A stretch of DNA of 64,000 nucleotides from Picocystis sp. L7 (lineage: Eukaryota; Chlorophyta; Picocystophyceae; Picocystales; Picocystaceae). Below, one piece after another: positions 19,677 to 30,915 of this stretch. The DNA lies in contig QXJR01000012.1 of the NCBI GenBank assembly GCA_020975725.1, positions 62,001 through 126,000 on the forward strand, in the 5' to 3' direction. Made by a program: the position numbers and the translations under genes. Below the pieces are notes generated by a model. That model had not been told where the DNA came from. It saw only the letters and a list, made by a program, of their open reading frames with translations, and did no database searches. The number at the start of each line of letters is the position of its first letter. The stretch's first letter is position 1.

Positions 19677-22550
19677 ATGGGGGAACGGGGGATCGGTGCT
19701 CTGCCAGCTCGGACGGACCCCTCGGAGCTGGAGGCGTCGATGGTGGACGTGCACGAAGCACGTGTGGCGCATCGACGCGTCCTGGATGCAGGAGAAGGAA
19801 CCACCGATGCACAATGGCGAGAAGAAAAGCAAAGGTGTGCGTGGAGGGCGCACAAGGCCATGGCTGGACCCGCCAGGAGGAGGTGGAAGATGGCGACTGC
19901 AGCCTGCCACCTGCGCACCCATCACCGTGCCCAAGATGGTCCGGAAGGGTTCCTGGAGACCTACGCATCCACCATGAATCACCTTGAAGACGTGCAGACC
20001 GTGCAGGCGCTGGCCGAAGCCGCCGAAGAAGATCCAAGCGTCGAAGTGAGAATCGCCGCCAGGTCGGAGACACCCGCGGCCCTGACGGTGATGGGAAGAG
20101 CGGATGCACGCGTCGAGACCAGGTGGCATGCAGCCCAAGCATTGATTGCATGGACGCGTGCAGGGCTGATGCCCGTGGACGCGGACAGTCCGGCAGAGGT
20201 CGTGCAACTCATGCAGCATCCAGTGGTGCAACGCAGCATCCACACCCTGGCCATGCGGCTGGCAGACCCAGACACCGTCGCACCAGGACGAGGAAGAGAG
20301 GCACAGGAAGGGACCGCCATGGAAGTGGTGGAGAACCTGCTTGAAAGAGGACCCGAGGGCATCGAGGAGCAACTGCTGGAAAACCTGGATATGTTCATGG
20401 AGGCGGCGGAAAAGGGCGGGTCCTTCTGCGCGGCCAGAATAGCAGCTAGAATCGCCTTCGAGGGCAAGGATGGCGGCAGACACGACAGGAATCGGCGCAT
20501 GGTCCTTGCACGGATGGCCGCTCTACCGGCAGGCGATGGAGAAATGGAACCGCCTGCAGTCGAAGCCCTGGAGGCATGGACCCAAATCGCAGAAGACATG
20601 GCCTCCGAGCCGGAGGGCCAAAGCAACGGCACAAGCGCAGGAACGAGTTTGACGCAAGGTACGCCCGACCAAGAACGTCTGGCATGGGCTGCGGATGCCA
20701 AATCCTTCTTGCAAGGGCTGATACCAAGGCTGGTACTCCCTCTAAACGGTTCCAGCGCATCACGTGAACCGATTCGCAGACTGAGATCGCACGCACGTGA
20801 TGCCCTTCTTGCCACCTGCCGCGTGTTAGGCTACAGCCTCTTCCTGGAGGCTGTCTCACAGTGTTTTGGAGCTGCAAACGCCCGAATGCAAACGAGGACG
20901 ACGGAAACCCCATGGACTTCCTGGCAGCGAGCGGAAACCCAGCTCTTTGCCTGCGCCAGTGCCCTTGATGCCTGGCATGATAACGAACAGGGACAGTGTG
21001 ATGCCACCATAGGGTATCGACCTGCGATTTTGGTAGAGCAAATGCTTCCTTTCTTGAAGGGAGATCAAAGCTTAGATGGAGTAGCACTTTCTTTGGCCAT
21101 GGAGTCTGCAGCTCGCTGCATCGAGAGGGAGGCCCTCTGGATTTTGGAAAATCGGGGGTCGCCCCTGACTCCTTGGCTTGCTGTTGGCCTGGAGGCATGG
21201 GGTGCGCCCAGTCCTTCAGCGGCACTTGCAGGCGCATGCGCGCTGCAGGAGATTTGCAGTGCAGCAGTTTCCAGGGCAGAGGCAGGTATGCTTGATTTGA
21301 CCAACGTTGAGGTATTGACCCAGGCTGCAGCATCAATGGCAAGTGCACCACTCCTCCCCGACATAGATGCCGAAGCAGATGTGCATCTAGCGTCTGTGCT
21401 AGTTTCAGTCGTTGATGCTGTTCGTACCTGTTCTGACCGTCAGCGAGCATGTGAGATTGCTTCGCGGTTGGTGGGGCAAGCCCTGGAATGTCTCCTGGAA
21501 ACAATGTCCCTTCGTCAGAGCCACGTGGGCGCATCAGGTAGCCCCAAAGACCACAACCGGGAAAGCTTTGCCGCAAGGGCATGCTTGCGTGCTTTCCATC
21601 TGGCTTCTGCATGCGAATGGGAGCCTTCTTGGACGTACGAAGACTGTTCAAACAGTGTAAGCGGTATGTGCGGTGATGCGGTAAGCAAGATGTGGCCAGA
21701 AATGTCACGCGCATTGCTCGGCGCTTCGCGGCAGCAACCCTTTCTTACCATAGAATCAGCAGAGCTTGCGTGGGCAAAGGCCGTATCGGCAGCTATGGGG
21801 GCAGCCCCAAAATCATGGGCCAACTTGGCGTCAGGTGTGGCCCAGGCTGCGGCGGGAGTTTTCGAGAGGTCTCCAGAAAGCGCCTCGGCACTCCTTGGTG
21901 CACTGGCCTCCATGGGTCACCAGCAAGTGCTTCAGGTTTTGTCCGAGTCTCCGACCGTTGCGGTTTTGCACATGCCAGGACAGGCAGACAGGACTCCTGA
22001 TGCAGCCATTGCATTCCTTTCCCTCACCACGGATTGCCTACTGCAGCAGCCCTGGGCAGACATTCCTTCGTGGGAACAATCGCTGGCCCTGACCTACAAG
22101 GTTGCACTTGCAGCGGCTAGTGCCTATCATCAGGGAGCAGCCCGAGCTGCCTTACAATTCTTGACCACCATCCTAGACAGGGCCACGAGGTTGGATGCCG
22201 CGGCATTTTTGGTGCCTGCAGTTTTGGCCCATGGCAAAGATACCGTGTGCACCACGTTCCATGTCCTGCACGGGGATCTTGCCATGCCTCGGATGGGCAA
22301 GTGCTCTGCATGTCTCGAGTGCCTTGCACTCCTGGCGGGTAGATACGGAGGTGCTGGCCTGGCAGATGGCTGGTGCGAGGCGCTCCCCTTGGCATCAGGT
22401 GGATCGGTTTGTGAACTTGCTGGATGGATACGTGCAGCTGCATTGGAGGAGGAGAGGAAGCAGGTTCGTGTATTGAACTCCATGCACTCGAAGCAGTTGC
22501 GGAGAATATGCAGATCCTTGGTTGAAGAAGGCCGTCGGTCCGCACGGTAG
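19677..22550 (+). CDS. Importin-beta superfamily protein, transportin-3/importin-13-like
   Basis: 957 residues from the ATG at 19677, or 936 from 19740 (MVDVHEARVAHR). It is almost wholly alpha-helical, Ala/Leu-rich and without low-complexity tails, as expected for HEAT repeats. Segments such as TPWTSWQRAETQLFACASAL, a C-terminal AALQFLTTILD and the final MHSKQLRRICRSLVEEGRRS resemble the middle and end of transportin-3/importin-13, which carry SR proteins and other cargo into the nucleus. Length (923 in human TNPO3) agrees. Identity is low by eye, so another HEAT-type karyopherin is possible. The first 100 residues are the least certain; an upstream exon cannot be excluded. It is intronless in the model. 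Confidence 0.6.
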   Translation: MGERGIGALPARTDPSELEASMVDVHEARVAHRRVLDAGEGTTDAQWREEKQRCAWRAHKAMAGPARRRWKMATAACHLRTHHRAQDGPEGFLETYASTMNHLEDVQTVQALAEAAEEDPSVEVRIAARSETPAALTVMGRADARVETRWHAAQALIAWTRAGLMPVDADSPAEVVQLMQHPVVQRSIHTLAMRLADPDTVAPGRGREAQEGTAMEVVENLLERGPEGIEEQLLENLDMFMEAAEKGGSFCAARIAARIAFEGKDGGRHDRNRRMVLARMAALPAGDGEMEPPAVEALEAWTQIAEDMASEPEGQSNGTSAGTSLTQGTPDQERLAWAADAKSFLQGLIPRLVLPLNGSSASREPIRRLRSHARDALLATCRVLGYSLFLEAVSQCFGAANARMQTRTTETPWTSWQRAETQLFACASALDAWHDNEQGQCDATIGYRPAILVEQMLPFLKGDQSLDGVALSLAMESAARCIEREALWILENRGSPLTPWLAVGLEAWGAPSPSAALAGACALQEICSAAVSRAEAGMLDLTNVEVLTQAAASMASAPLLPDIDAEADVHLASVLVSVVDAVRTCSDRQRACEIASRLVGQALECLLETMSLRQSHVGASGSPKDHNRESFAARACLRAFHLASACEWEPSWTYEDCSNSVSGMCGDAVSKMWPEMSRALLGASRQQPFLTIESAELAWAKAVSAAMGAAPKSWANLASGVAQAAAGVFERSPESASALLGALASMGHQQVLQVLSESPTVAVLHMPGQADRTPDAAIAFLSLTTDCLLQQPWADIPSWEQSLALTYKVALAAASAYHQGAARAALQFLTTILDRATRLDAAAFLVPAVLAHGKDTVCTTFHVLHGDLAMPRMGKCSACLECLALLAGRYGGAGLADGWCEALPLASGGSVCELAGWIRAAALEEERKQVRVLNSMHSKQLRRICRSLVEEGRRSAR

Positions 22551-22777
22551 CCAAAGCGAGTGGCCTTTTGGCCTCCGACGGCGGTTCCTCGATCTATCGT
22601 GCATGTGCCCTAGTGTATCCGGCCCGGGGATGGCCTCGACCTTGACCGGCTGGAACGCTCACAAATAAACGAAGCAGAGGCATTGCATTGCAGGCACCGC
22701 TGCACGTTTGCACCACCGGATGTGCAAGCAAACATTCCCCACGGGTGTGAACATTGCCCCAAGAGTTGTCTTGCCCG
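22551..22777. other. Convergent 3' flanks
   Basis: These 227 bp lie between the stop codons of the importin-like gene (plus) and the MFS transporter (minus). Nothing else is seen. Confidence 0.5.
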
Positions 22778-24298
22778 TCAGTCATGGATGGGGGCAGTGT
22801 CCTCCAGGGAGTCCGAAAGGTAGACACCGCGAGTCTCCGGTAAATTCAAGGACAAGAGTCCTGCCAGTGACATCACCAACCCGAAGATCACGTAGTATGT
22901 GGCTGTTGAGTCCAGGGCGGTTCCCATGTAGATGACGGCCGGGGCCATGATGCCCCCGATGCGAGCTGCTTGGCTGCAAAGTCCCACCGCCCCGTTACGC
23001 ACCACGGTCGGGAACATCTCGCTTGTATACAAGAAAGCACTGTTAAAAGCTCCAGTTACGAAGAATTTCCCCATGATTGCTCCGATCATTCCTACCGTTC
23101 CCGTCGAGTAAGCGCACACGAAGCATCCCGCGGCCGCCCCAAGCAGCGCAGTCACGAAAGTCGGTCGTCGTCCCACTCGATCGACTGTAAACGCGGCAGT
23201 GAGGGTGGAGGGTATCTCGATGATGCTCTGGAGGAAGAAGTTGACGTAAATGGTGCCCGCTAGGTCTCCCACTCCCAGCTGCAGACCATAGTACACGGCG
23301 GATATCATGCACCAGGTGTAGGCGAGCACCAACAGCTTGGAACGCCTCTCTTTGGTACCCAACAAGGACTTGAGCCCTGGTTTCGATTCCTCTTCTTGTG
23401 GATGGGCGACGAATTGGATTTCCCCGAGATGCGTCCCGTTGGCTTCTGCCATGGATTCTAGGACGGTCCTGGCCTCTTGTTCTTTGCCATGCACGAGCAG
23501 CCATCGTGGGGATTCTGGCAGCCAATGGCAGATCGGTAGATAGAGCAGTGCAGAGAGGGAAGAGAAGGCCATGAGCGCCCTCCAGTCGCGCACGAAATAG
23601 GCCACGGCGGGCAACAAGCACAGCCCGGCGGTGAAGAAGCAGTGGGTGACGAGTCCCACCCTTCCTCGCACGTTGGGCCCGACGTATTCCATGGTCAGCA
23701 CGAACGCCGCGAGTCCGATACCTGCGTTTGTGAATCCAGTCATGCACCTGGTGATGGCCAGCGTCCAATAATTGGGTGCGATGGCGGACAGGCTGGCCAC
23801 CCCCGCTGAGGTCGCACAGGAGAGGAAGAGTGCTCTTTTCCTTCCCGTCCGATCGGAGAGGGAGGAGTAGTAGCCTGCTCCAAACAGGAATCCAGCAAAG
23901 TAGATCACGTTGAGGAACTGGAGCATCCATGCACGTTCGCAGACGAGGTCGAAGGCGGACACCACCGAGTGCGACGGTTGGTGCCAGGTCCAGCCATGGT
24001 CGCGACATCCTTCGCACACGTCCTGGAGGCACGTCCTCGGCGTTTCTTGGGCGGCAAACACGAGCACGAGCGTCTGCACGGCGCCTGGCGCCCAGGCGAG
24101 GCTGGCGGCCGCGGCTCGCCATCGCTGTCCCTTTCCACACTCTCCGACACGTCGCACGAAGCACGCGTCTACGTTCCATCCTTTCTCTCCTTCGTTCTCG
24201 CGCCATCCTTCCACGTCGCATCCGTCCACGGAAGCGCGCAGAGGGGCCTCCTCTTGTTCGCCATTCTCCGATGCAGGTCCCATTCGGGATGCGCCCAA
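22778..24298 (-). CDS. MFS transporter, organic cation transporter-like
   Basis: 506 residues with 12 predicted membrane spans and a central loop. The MFS signature between helices 2 and 3 is present (YYSSLSDRTGRKRALFL), as are the loop motif LPESPRWLLVHGKEQEA and the second-half repeat DRVGRRPTF. An extracytosolic Cys-containing segment (CLQDVCEGC) followed by SVVSAFDLVCERAWM is the pattern of the SLC22/plant OCT group, which move organic cations, carnitine or related solutes. The N-terminal 60 residues are hydrophilic. Start 24298, alternative ATG 24283. The substrate cannot be told from sequence. It is intronless. Confidence 0.88.
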   Translation of the reverse strand: MGASRMGPASENGEQEEAPLRASVDGCDVEGWRENEGEKGWNVDACFVRRVGECGKGQRWRAAAASLAWAPGAVQTLVLVFAAQETPRTCLQDVCEGCRDHGWTWHQPSHSVVSAFDLVCERAWMLQFLNVIYFAGFLFGAGYYSSLSDRTGRKRALFLSCATSAGVASLSAIAPNYWTLAITRCMTGFTNAGIGLAAFVLTMEYVGPNVRGRVGLVTHCFFTAGLCLLPAVAYFVRDWRALMAFSSLSALLYLPICHWLPESPRWLLVHGKEQEARTVLESMAEANGTHLGEIQFVAHPQEEESKPGLKSLLGTKERRSKLLVLAYTWCMISAVYYGLQLGVGDLAGTIYVNFFLQSIIEIPSTLTAAFTVDRVGRRPTFVTALLGAAAGCFVCAYSTGTVGMIGAIMGKFFVTGAFNSAFLYTSEMFPTVVRNGAVGLCSQAARIGGIMAPAVIYMGTALDSTATYYVIFGLVMSLAGLLSLNLPETRGVYLSDSLEDTAPIHD

Positions 24299-24637
24299 GC
24301 CCTGCCGACGCCTTCGAGGTGCGTTTGGACGTGAAGTTGGGGCCGAGGCATGCCCATGCCACCCCTTCCGATCGGTCTCTGGAGGGGAGGGTCCAAGGGG
24401 AAATCGATGGGTTCGAACCCTATCCTAGTAGGGTCACGAGATGGATGCACGTGGAGCAAGTGGCCCTTGGAAGGGGGGACCAACAGGAAACGCCCTACAC
24501 CCAAATGGATGCAACACACACACGCAAACGAAGGATCGTGAAAGACGGGGAGACGAACAAAGGATGGACCGCACGAGTGGACAGTAGCACAGCGATGACA
24601 CAAGCAAACGGACCCGAGCAAGTGCATGGGACCTGCA
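24299..24637. promoter_or_regulatory. MFS upstream region with GGGTTCGAACCC palindrome
   Basis: Contains the 12-bp palindrome GGGTTCGAACCC at 24409-24420, about 110 bases before the MFS start, and the G-run GGAAGGGGGGAC near 24470. No gene seen. Confidence 0.45.
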
Positions 24638-25654
24638 TCAAAGATACGTCCCACACACTGGCCACGGACAACAACAGTCCACGGAAAGCAGTGCACAAGA
24701 TCGCGGGAGAAGCCACCCTGTTGCCGCCGCCTCATTGTTGGACGGGAGTGCCGCGCATTCACCCATCAAGAATGTGACAAATGGGCGATCCGCTGTAAAG
24801 TCTGATAAGCAAAAGGATCGAGTACCACGAACATAGCCCGAGGCTCCCGAAGATGTGCGAAACCCATGCCTCGGCCCAAGTAGCGCTTCCGGAAGATCTC
24901 CCATGAAAGACAGATACCGCGGTTTGTCTACGGCGATCGATCCCATCTATCAGCAGTACCATAGACCATTGCTTCCCTCCAGCGGCCTTGATTGCAATTC
25001 TGCTCGCTTGCATTGGCATAGTGCAGGAAGCAACGCTTACCACCTTAAAAGCGGCACGAAACATGAGGCATGCCATCCTGACCATCCGTCCACCCTAGCT
25101 GCTGAAGAGTACAGTTTCCACTAGCAATCTGACCCTAGGACTGAAGCTCGGTAACGTCTGCACGGTGTGGTGCACAGTCTGTGCAGGAAGGCAGACGCTA
25201 GCCGGTGTCGCTGCACGGCGAAAACGCAGCGAACGAGGCTGGTGATGTTCCTCGGAGACCAACAACCTGCGGACCATGTGCAAGAGCAGGACACTCCTCT
25301 GTTGTCCTTCCACCCTCTCGTCCTTACATGATCTGTATGAACTTCAGAGCGACAGGCACCACATCTGTTGCACCGCTGGTTTTGCTGACCCTGTGAAACG
25401 GGACCTCGGCCACCGAGGCTCCATCGATCACGGTTCTGCACCGCCACGCCAACCGAAACGTTCTCGATCCTGCAAGCGGATGCTCTGGAGACGGAACTGC
25501 CGGCATTTGCTGATGTCTCCCTCCGCTTTCAGATCTCCCCTGCCCATTCGCCCAGTGTTCCGCCTGTTGAAGAGGGGCGTTGAAGAAAGATGCGAGCAGG
25601 CGAACCTCGGTGACCGGCTTCAAATTCTCGCACCCGCTTTTTCTGGCCGTTCAT
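24638..25654 (-). CDS. Probable spliced gene(s), unknown product
   Basis: Model by splice signals: exon 1 25654-25634 (MNGQKKR), a 70-bp intron (donor GTGCGA, acceptor CTCTTCAACAG), then AEHWANGQGR... through FRLAWRCRTVIDGASVAEVP and ATDVVPVALKFIQI. The frame meets a strong donor (GTAAGG) at 25327, coinciding with a stop at 25324, so the product is either 86 residues or continues. Further plausible exons are the frame starting LLVSEEHHQPRS at 25266, and MVRMACLMFRAAFKV at 25085, which splices (GTAAGC...CTGATAG) to MGSIAVDKPRYLSF with a stop at 24638. These could be one gene or two. No family recognised. Confidence 0.35.
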
Positions 25655-27916
25655 TGTGTCATCGAAGCTGCCGAGGAAGCAAGCTACGCAGGAGGAAGAA
25701 GCCTCTCGCCTGCATGTTTGCAGCGAACATCTTCTTCGGGTCCCCAGGCATGGTGCGTGTTCGGTAAAACATCGTCTCACGATTCGCAGGAGCACATGCG
25801 AACCGGTCCGTCGAGTCCATCGCTGCGTGCGTCGCCGATCGGTCGCTTGCGGACCACCGATCCTCTGCCTGTTTTTCGTGGCTCCCTTCTTTCATTCCCG
25901 CCCGCTCCAGTTCACGCGATGGATCGCTTCGTTGGCGGACGGGACGTGAACGCCAGCCTGGCCATCTTCCTTCCCCTCCTTCTCTCCTGGGACCCTGGAG
26001 GAGCGTGTTGTTTCCAATCCGGACGTGTCAGGGTCGTCCTGCAGACCACGTCTTCGTGCCCGAAATCGGGTTCGTTCGAGCACCTGCATCCCTCCTCGGA
26101 TGGCACCGACGTCGCTGGTGGTGGTGCTCAGCACCGTATGGATGCGTCCAAGCGACACCCAGGTGGTTGCTCGTCGCGGGGAAGGGACGGGTGGAGCGCG
26201 TTCGTGGGTCCAGGTCCGTCTGTCGTTGCACAGCACGGGCTTTCAGCACATCTGCAGGTGCGAACGCGTCCATCCTGCGTCCATGGATGGGAGAGGAGTC
26301 ACGTCGCCTGGTGGTGCTGCAGGAGGATGTGGTGACCCCAGTTGTCCCACGTCCCCAGGGTCGCCCCGATCCTCGCCCCTCCATCGGTCCGATCGTTGGG
26401 GATCCATCCCCAATCGATCGGATCGGATCTCCGATGGAAAAGGGAGGTCTGATCGGGGGGATCCTGGTGGATCGGGGTCGGGTTCGAAGGATCGACCTGG
26501 GGTCGCCCGATGGAAACAGCGCAGTACAACGACGACCGTGCTGGAGGAAAACGAACGAACCACGAACGCGGACCCGTCCATCGAGGAGGTTCCTTCCTCG
26601 CCTCGGACTGGACGGAAACATCCGCGTCGCAGGACGGACAGGAGGGTCCACGAAGGCCGGGTACGCGACATACGCCAGGAAGCCGTGTGGTCGAAACCGT
26701 CCGGACGTGTCCCGCCCATGGACCGTCCACGCCTGGACCTTCCGTTCCGGTTCCGGTGCATGGTCCGGACCATCGGGCTCGCGACGTGAAGCCACGTCTC
26801 GTCCCTGGTGTCGTGTTCGCGCCGAACGTTCGGTTTCGGAGCGATCCTTCCAATCCCTTGGCACCGTCTGCCGTCTCGTCACGCGGATTCGGCGGGTGGT
26901 TGCACCGGTCGATGACCCTGGCACGGATGCTGTGATTTTTGGGATGTTGGACGCGTCCGTCGCGGCGGTGTCCCCCACTTTTGCGTTTTTGCGTTCGTGT
27001 GGGCGATGGAAATCGGGCGGACTTTCCCTCGGGTTCACGCGTCCGCCATCGTCGGTTTCCCGTTGTGTGGACGCACGACCGTTGTTTTCTTCCCTTCGTT
27101 GTCTTCCGTGGACGAAGGAAAAGGGGGGCACCTGCGTATGGATGGTGAACAGGGCATCTACGTGGACGCGAACGCCTCACGTGAGATGTCGGTGGGGGAG
27201 AATGGGAGGAGGAGAGCGAAGGCCTGTACGTCCCCGCTTATCCTTTCCCGTTGTGGTCTCCCCCTCGGACACCCCACGATGCCATCCAGGCTGTCATCGA
27301 TGCAGTGAGTCTTGTTGGACCGTCCGTGGGGATAGGAAGGAGGGCTTTCTGCACCGTCCGATGAAACGCATCCGATGGATCGTGATCCGTGGAACGACCC
27401 CATGTCTTCGACCCCACCGCTCGGACGGACGATCCGAGACGGGAAACCCTCCCGACCGACGAGGAATCCTTATCCTCTGCGATTCGTGTCCTCTACGCCG
27501 CCCATCGTTCGGGGTTCGGTCGGTCCATTCGCTCGCTTCGCGTGCGAGGATCGACGGGGATACCTCGTTCGGTTCGATCGGTGCGATAGGGGTTCTCGCC
27601 CCAACCACCTCGCCCCACCTCGCCCCACATCGGACGGTCTTCCTTCCACGTCCCCATCGGACGTTCCCAGAAGCGTCCGTCCTTCCCTCCCAGGGGCCCC
27701 AATCACCCGAAGGCGTCCCTGGAAAGGGGAACCTCCTTCGGTTTCGATCGGAAGCGTCCCTCCCTTTCGAAAGGGGAGGTGGATCCCGATCAAAGGTCCG
27801 GTCCAGGTGGTGGACGTGCGCCATTCCTTTCGCACCAAGCACGAAGCACGTGCCGCGTGCTGCGCTCGAGCGCGGGAAGCGGACGCGCCTGGCGCGTCCG
27901 TGGGTGGTCTGGGAGC
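25655..27916. promoter_or_regulatory. Long upstream region of the homeobox gene
   Basis: 2.2 kb without a convincing gene. It is GC-rich and stop-poor, so long frames occur on both strands, but their products are Arg/Ser/Pro-rich and not protein-like. It holds recurring words: AAAAGGGGGGCAC near 27118, CCTTTCGAAAGG at 27762-27773, GGGATCGG/CCGATCG repeats around 26390-26500, and GGGTTCGAAGG near 26475. It is probably a large regulatory region and 5' UTR for the homeobox gene. Confidence 0.4.
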
Positions 27917-29710
27917 ATGGAGGACGCCAAGAGGACCTGGGGAAGGTCCCTTTCCGCACCCGCCTCGCCGCACGAGGCCGAGACGGAGGAGGAGAAGCTG
28001 GTGGCTGCGGCCGACGGCGGGCACGAGGACGTGGAAGCGAATCACGTGGAAACGGGTCGAGGTGAGGCCGGCCAGGCGCACGATGGGAAGAAGCAGGCAA
28101 GCTCCCTGCTACGTTCCATGTCCCAGCCGATGGAATGGCGAAGGAACGAGGATGGTGGGACCAGCGGAGAGCGACACTCGGGAGGTGGAACGCGCCACAC
28201 CGACGTCTTCTCGCGATCCGAAGCGAACGAAACACGCACCAACGGTTACAGGAGCGCCACCACGGCGTCCGGAGGGAGGGAGGCACCGCGCACGTGGTCC
28301 AGCGAACCGTGGTGGACGCAACCCTCGTCCGCCGAAGCGGGAGAACCACGTCGAGGGAAACCAGAACACGAGAACGGAAGCGGAAGGAACTCGCCAGAAG
28401 GTGGGACGGGAGGCGAAGGGGACGCCCAACGGAACGAGCTGAGCCGACAAGAATCTCGGTTCCGATTCACCAAGTCGGAGCTCAAGGTGCTCACGGAACG
28501 CTTCGATACCACACACGGGGTGACGCCCACCGTGGCCGAATGCGCCACCCTCGCCGAAGAGTTCAACGAAGCGAGGCTGGAGAAGAACGTACACGGACAC
28601 GTCAGGGCCGTCTCCATCAAATGGTGGTTCGAAAACAGGAGGAGAATGCTGAGGATGAAGAGGAAAGCCATGAAGCGAGAAGAAGAAGAGGCCCTGCGAA
28701 GAGCCCAGGCGAACCTGCAGTCCAAACAGAACCCTAGGGTCATGGGAGCGGGAGACTTCTCGTCCTGGAGCCCCACGAATCAAGACACAATCCCTCCTCC
28801 AGCACAAGTCGTTGCCCAAGCCAACGTGTTCCCCAGCGCGCCGTTGAGGAGAGGACTGGCACTGGAGTTCTCGCTCGCACCCCCCAACTCCGCGGGTGTG
28901 GCTCAGGTACTGGGGCTCCATGGCATCGATTGTGGGTGCAACTTTGCACGAGAAATCGCACTGTATTGGAACTCTACCAAGAGGGCTGTTGATACCATGC
29001 ACCTGGCGCACGTGACCCAGAGCAGCGGAAAGCTCGCATCCTCGCTTGCAGAGTTTGGGAAGGCCCTGAAAGATCACCGGGACAGGATGGTGAAACTGGT
29101 CCAAGCACCCTCATTCGGTTGCAAGTCAGAGGATGGTCAGAGCTGGTGTGTGTGCTCGAGTGGTTTGCCTTCCCTGAATGCAGGGCTGCGTTACTTCACA
29201 AGGTACGTCCAGGAAATCCATCGCTGGATTGTCATGGTGGAAACAAAGCTTATCACTGAGCTGAGCGGTAGGCAGCGTGCAGCGTTGGCAGAACTTGATG
29301 CCCAAGCTGCGGCCTCGGCACGATCACAACACGCATCCCTCGTAGCCACACTGCAGCACACGGGAGGGGATCGGGAGCAAACAGAAAAAGAGTTTCGGAA
29401 CACTCTGGTTGCAGTGGAAGAGCTGCGGTACGAAGTCTTGATGAAATTGTTGAACGTAGATCCAAACGCGGTGTCACTGCTGACGGCAGAGCAAAGTGCT
29501 TCATTGCTGTTGCTCATTTGCTGGCCCAAGCGTGCGACCGAGGTGAGCTGTCCCATGTGTTCTGCAACCTGGGATGTTGATTGTGTGATCTAGAAGCGTA
29601 TCGAATGGGCGCAGCAAGACTGGGTTCCACTCGTGGATGGATTTGGGGGACTTGACCAAGCACAGTGCAGGATCGCCTCGCTTAGACCGTCTGGTCCAAT
29701 TTTTCAGTGA
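27917..29710 (+). CDS. Homeodomain protein (WOX-like spacing) with coiled-coil C-terminus
   Basis: Exon 1 27917-29542, exon 2 29594-29710. The 51-bp intron has donor GAG|GTGAGC and acceptor TGATCTAG, and the join is in phase 0 and stays open for 38 further codons (KRIEWAQQDW...PIFQ). Without splicing the frame stops at 29593. The spliced protein is 580 residues. The first 175 are low-complexity and charged. A homeodomain lies at about 181-251: FTKSELKVLTERF (helix 1), an expanded loop, then VSIKWWFENRRRMLRMKRK (helix 3, with the W-F-N-R core). The extra residues between helices recall plant WUSCHEL-type homeodomains, but this is a resemblance only. After residue 350 the protein is helical with a Cys pair (WCVC). 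It is likely a nuclear transcription factor. Confidence 0.78.
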
Positions 29711-29937
29711 GATTTTTGTCAAGCGTGTATTATGACTTCTTTCAGCCATGGGCTCCTCTCATTGACATTCCTTTTCATGCGCTAGGATGATTGCGCCACG
29801 CGAAGCGTTTGCCGTTCCTTCCTCCGTTTTCGATGTGAGCTTCGTGGATCCACCACTTCTGATCCACTGGGATTCGGCATGGTGGGTCCACCTCGTACTT
29901 TCTAGATCAAACATGCATCGGCCATGCACACCTGCAG

Positions 29938-30281
29938 TCAGATTCGCCTATGATCCATCGCATCCTTCACTTCGGCTCTTGCCACTTCGACTTGCAAGCG
30001 TTCCATCTGATGGATTCGGTCCAGGTCAGCTTGTTCTGGCGGAACCACTCGACGCAAACCACGCCTCCCAATCGAACACGCACCTGTTGGCGCATGCCTG
30101 CGATCACGTCCACGTTCTCCTGGATGGCTCTCACGTACTCCAGGTCCTCGCCTTGCGCGTTCGCCTCCGCCAACTCGCGGTTGGATCGCTCCAAGTGCGA
30201 CACGGCGTTGGTCAAGCGACGGAGCTCCACTCGCAGCGCGTCGACGGGATCCTCGGCCACCTCATGCGCACTCTCCGACAT
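29938..30281 (-). CDS. Small coiled-coil protein, 88 residues
   Basis: Two exons, 30281-30084 and 30006-29938. The 77-bp intron has donor CAG|GTGCGT, branch-like CTGAC and acceptor CCATCAG, and keeps phase 0. The product is one continuous heptad-type coiled coil: DALRVELRRLTNAVSHLERS, then EYVRAIQENVDVIAGMRQQ|MERLQVEVARAEV. Continuation of the heptads across the splice, with a stop 22 codons later, is good support for the model. The pattern L-x2-SNREL...AIxENxxVI recalls small conserved eukaryotic coiled-coil proteins, but I cannot name the family. No signal peptide or membrane segment. Confidence 0.7.
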
Positions 30282-30915
30282 GGCGAATCCGATCCTGGCC
30301 TCCACTGCAAGGACCCAGAGACGCAGGTGCGCCGAAAAGACGCCGCTGGAGCGCACGAAACAGCTCGGAAGGAAGCGAGCGACCTGCGGACGTGGCCCAA
30401 GACAAGGACGGACTTGTCCCCTGGAATGTGGAATAAGAAGCCTTCCCTGATGATGAGGAACCACGGAACAGGATCCATACCAGCGTTGGAATGGTCGCAA
30501 AACCATCCAGGCACTGTAGGGAAAGCGATTCCCGACAGCATATGCAAGCAAGGAGGTGGGCAGCCGGAACGAGCCGAGCACCGTCAGGCGTGGAAACACC
30601 CGTCACCTGAAGATTCAACTTGCAGAGTCGATGGACATGCGACCCGCTGCTGAAGTCCATGGAATGATGAACAAGCGCATGCATGCCTGACTGCAGCCTC
30701 TGAAAGTACCAGAGAGGAGAGAGGACCCTGAAACTGCCGAAGGAAATATTGGAGACCAGCGTATCTCATCCGGCCCGGCGAATATCCTCGCAGATTGCCA
30801 GAAGAGAGCTTCGTGGATGTGCAGGGGACTGGGCAACTTCTTCGTATATAGAGCCAATCCGTTTCTTTGCCCTTGTTCTTTGCGGTTCACGTCCATGGAA
30901 ACGGGAATGGCAAAG

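Noticed and set aside
24405-24430. tRNA B-box-like GGTTCGAACCC with a possible T-arm
   Set aside because: No matching acceptor stem, D-arm or anticodon arm on either strand at the required distance; the word is better explained as one of the GGGTTCGA promoter palindromes.
26005-28065. A 686-codon plus-strand frame before the homeobox gene
   Set aside because: Low-complexity Arg/Ser/Pro-rich product, no domain, similar openness on the other strand; typical of the GC-rich upstream DNA here.
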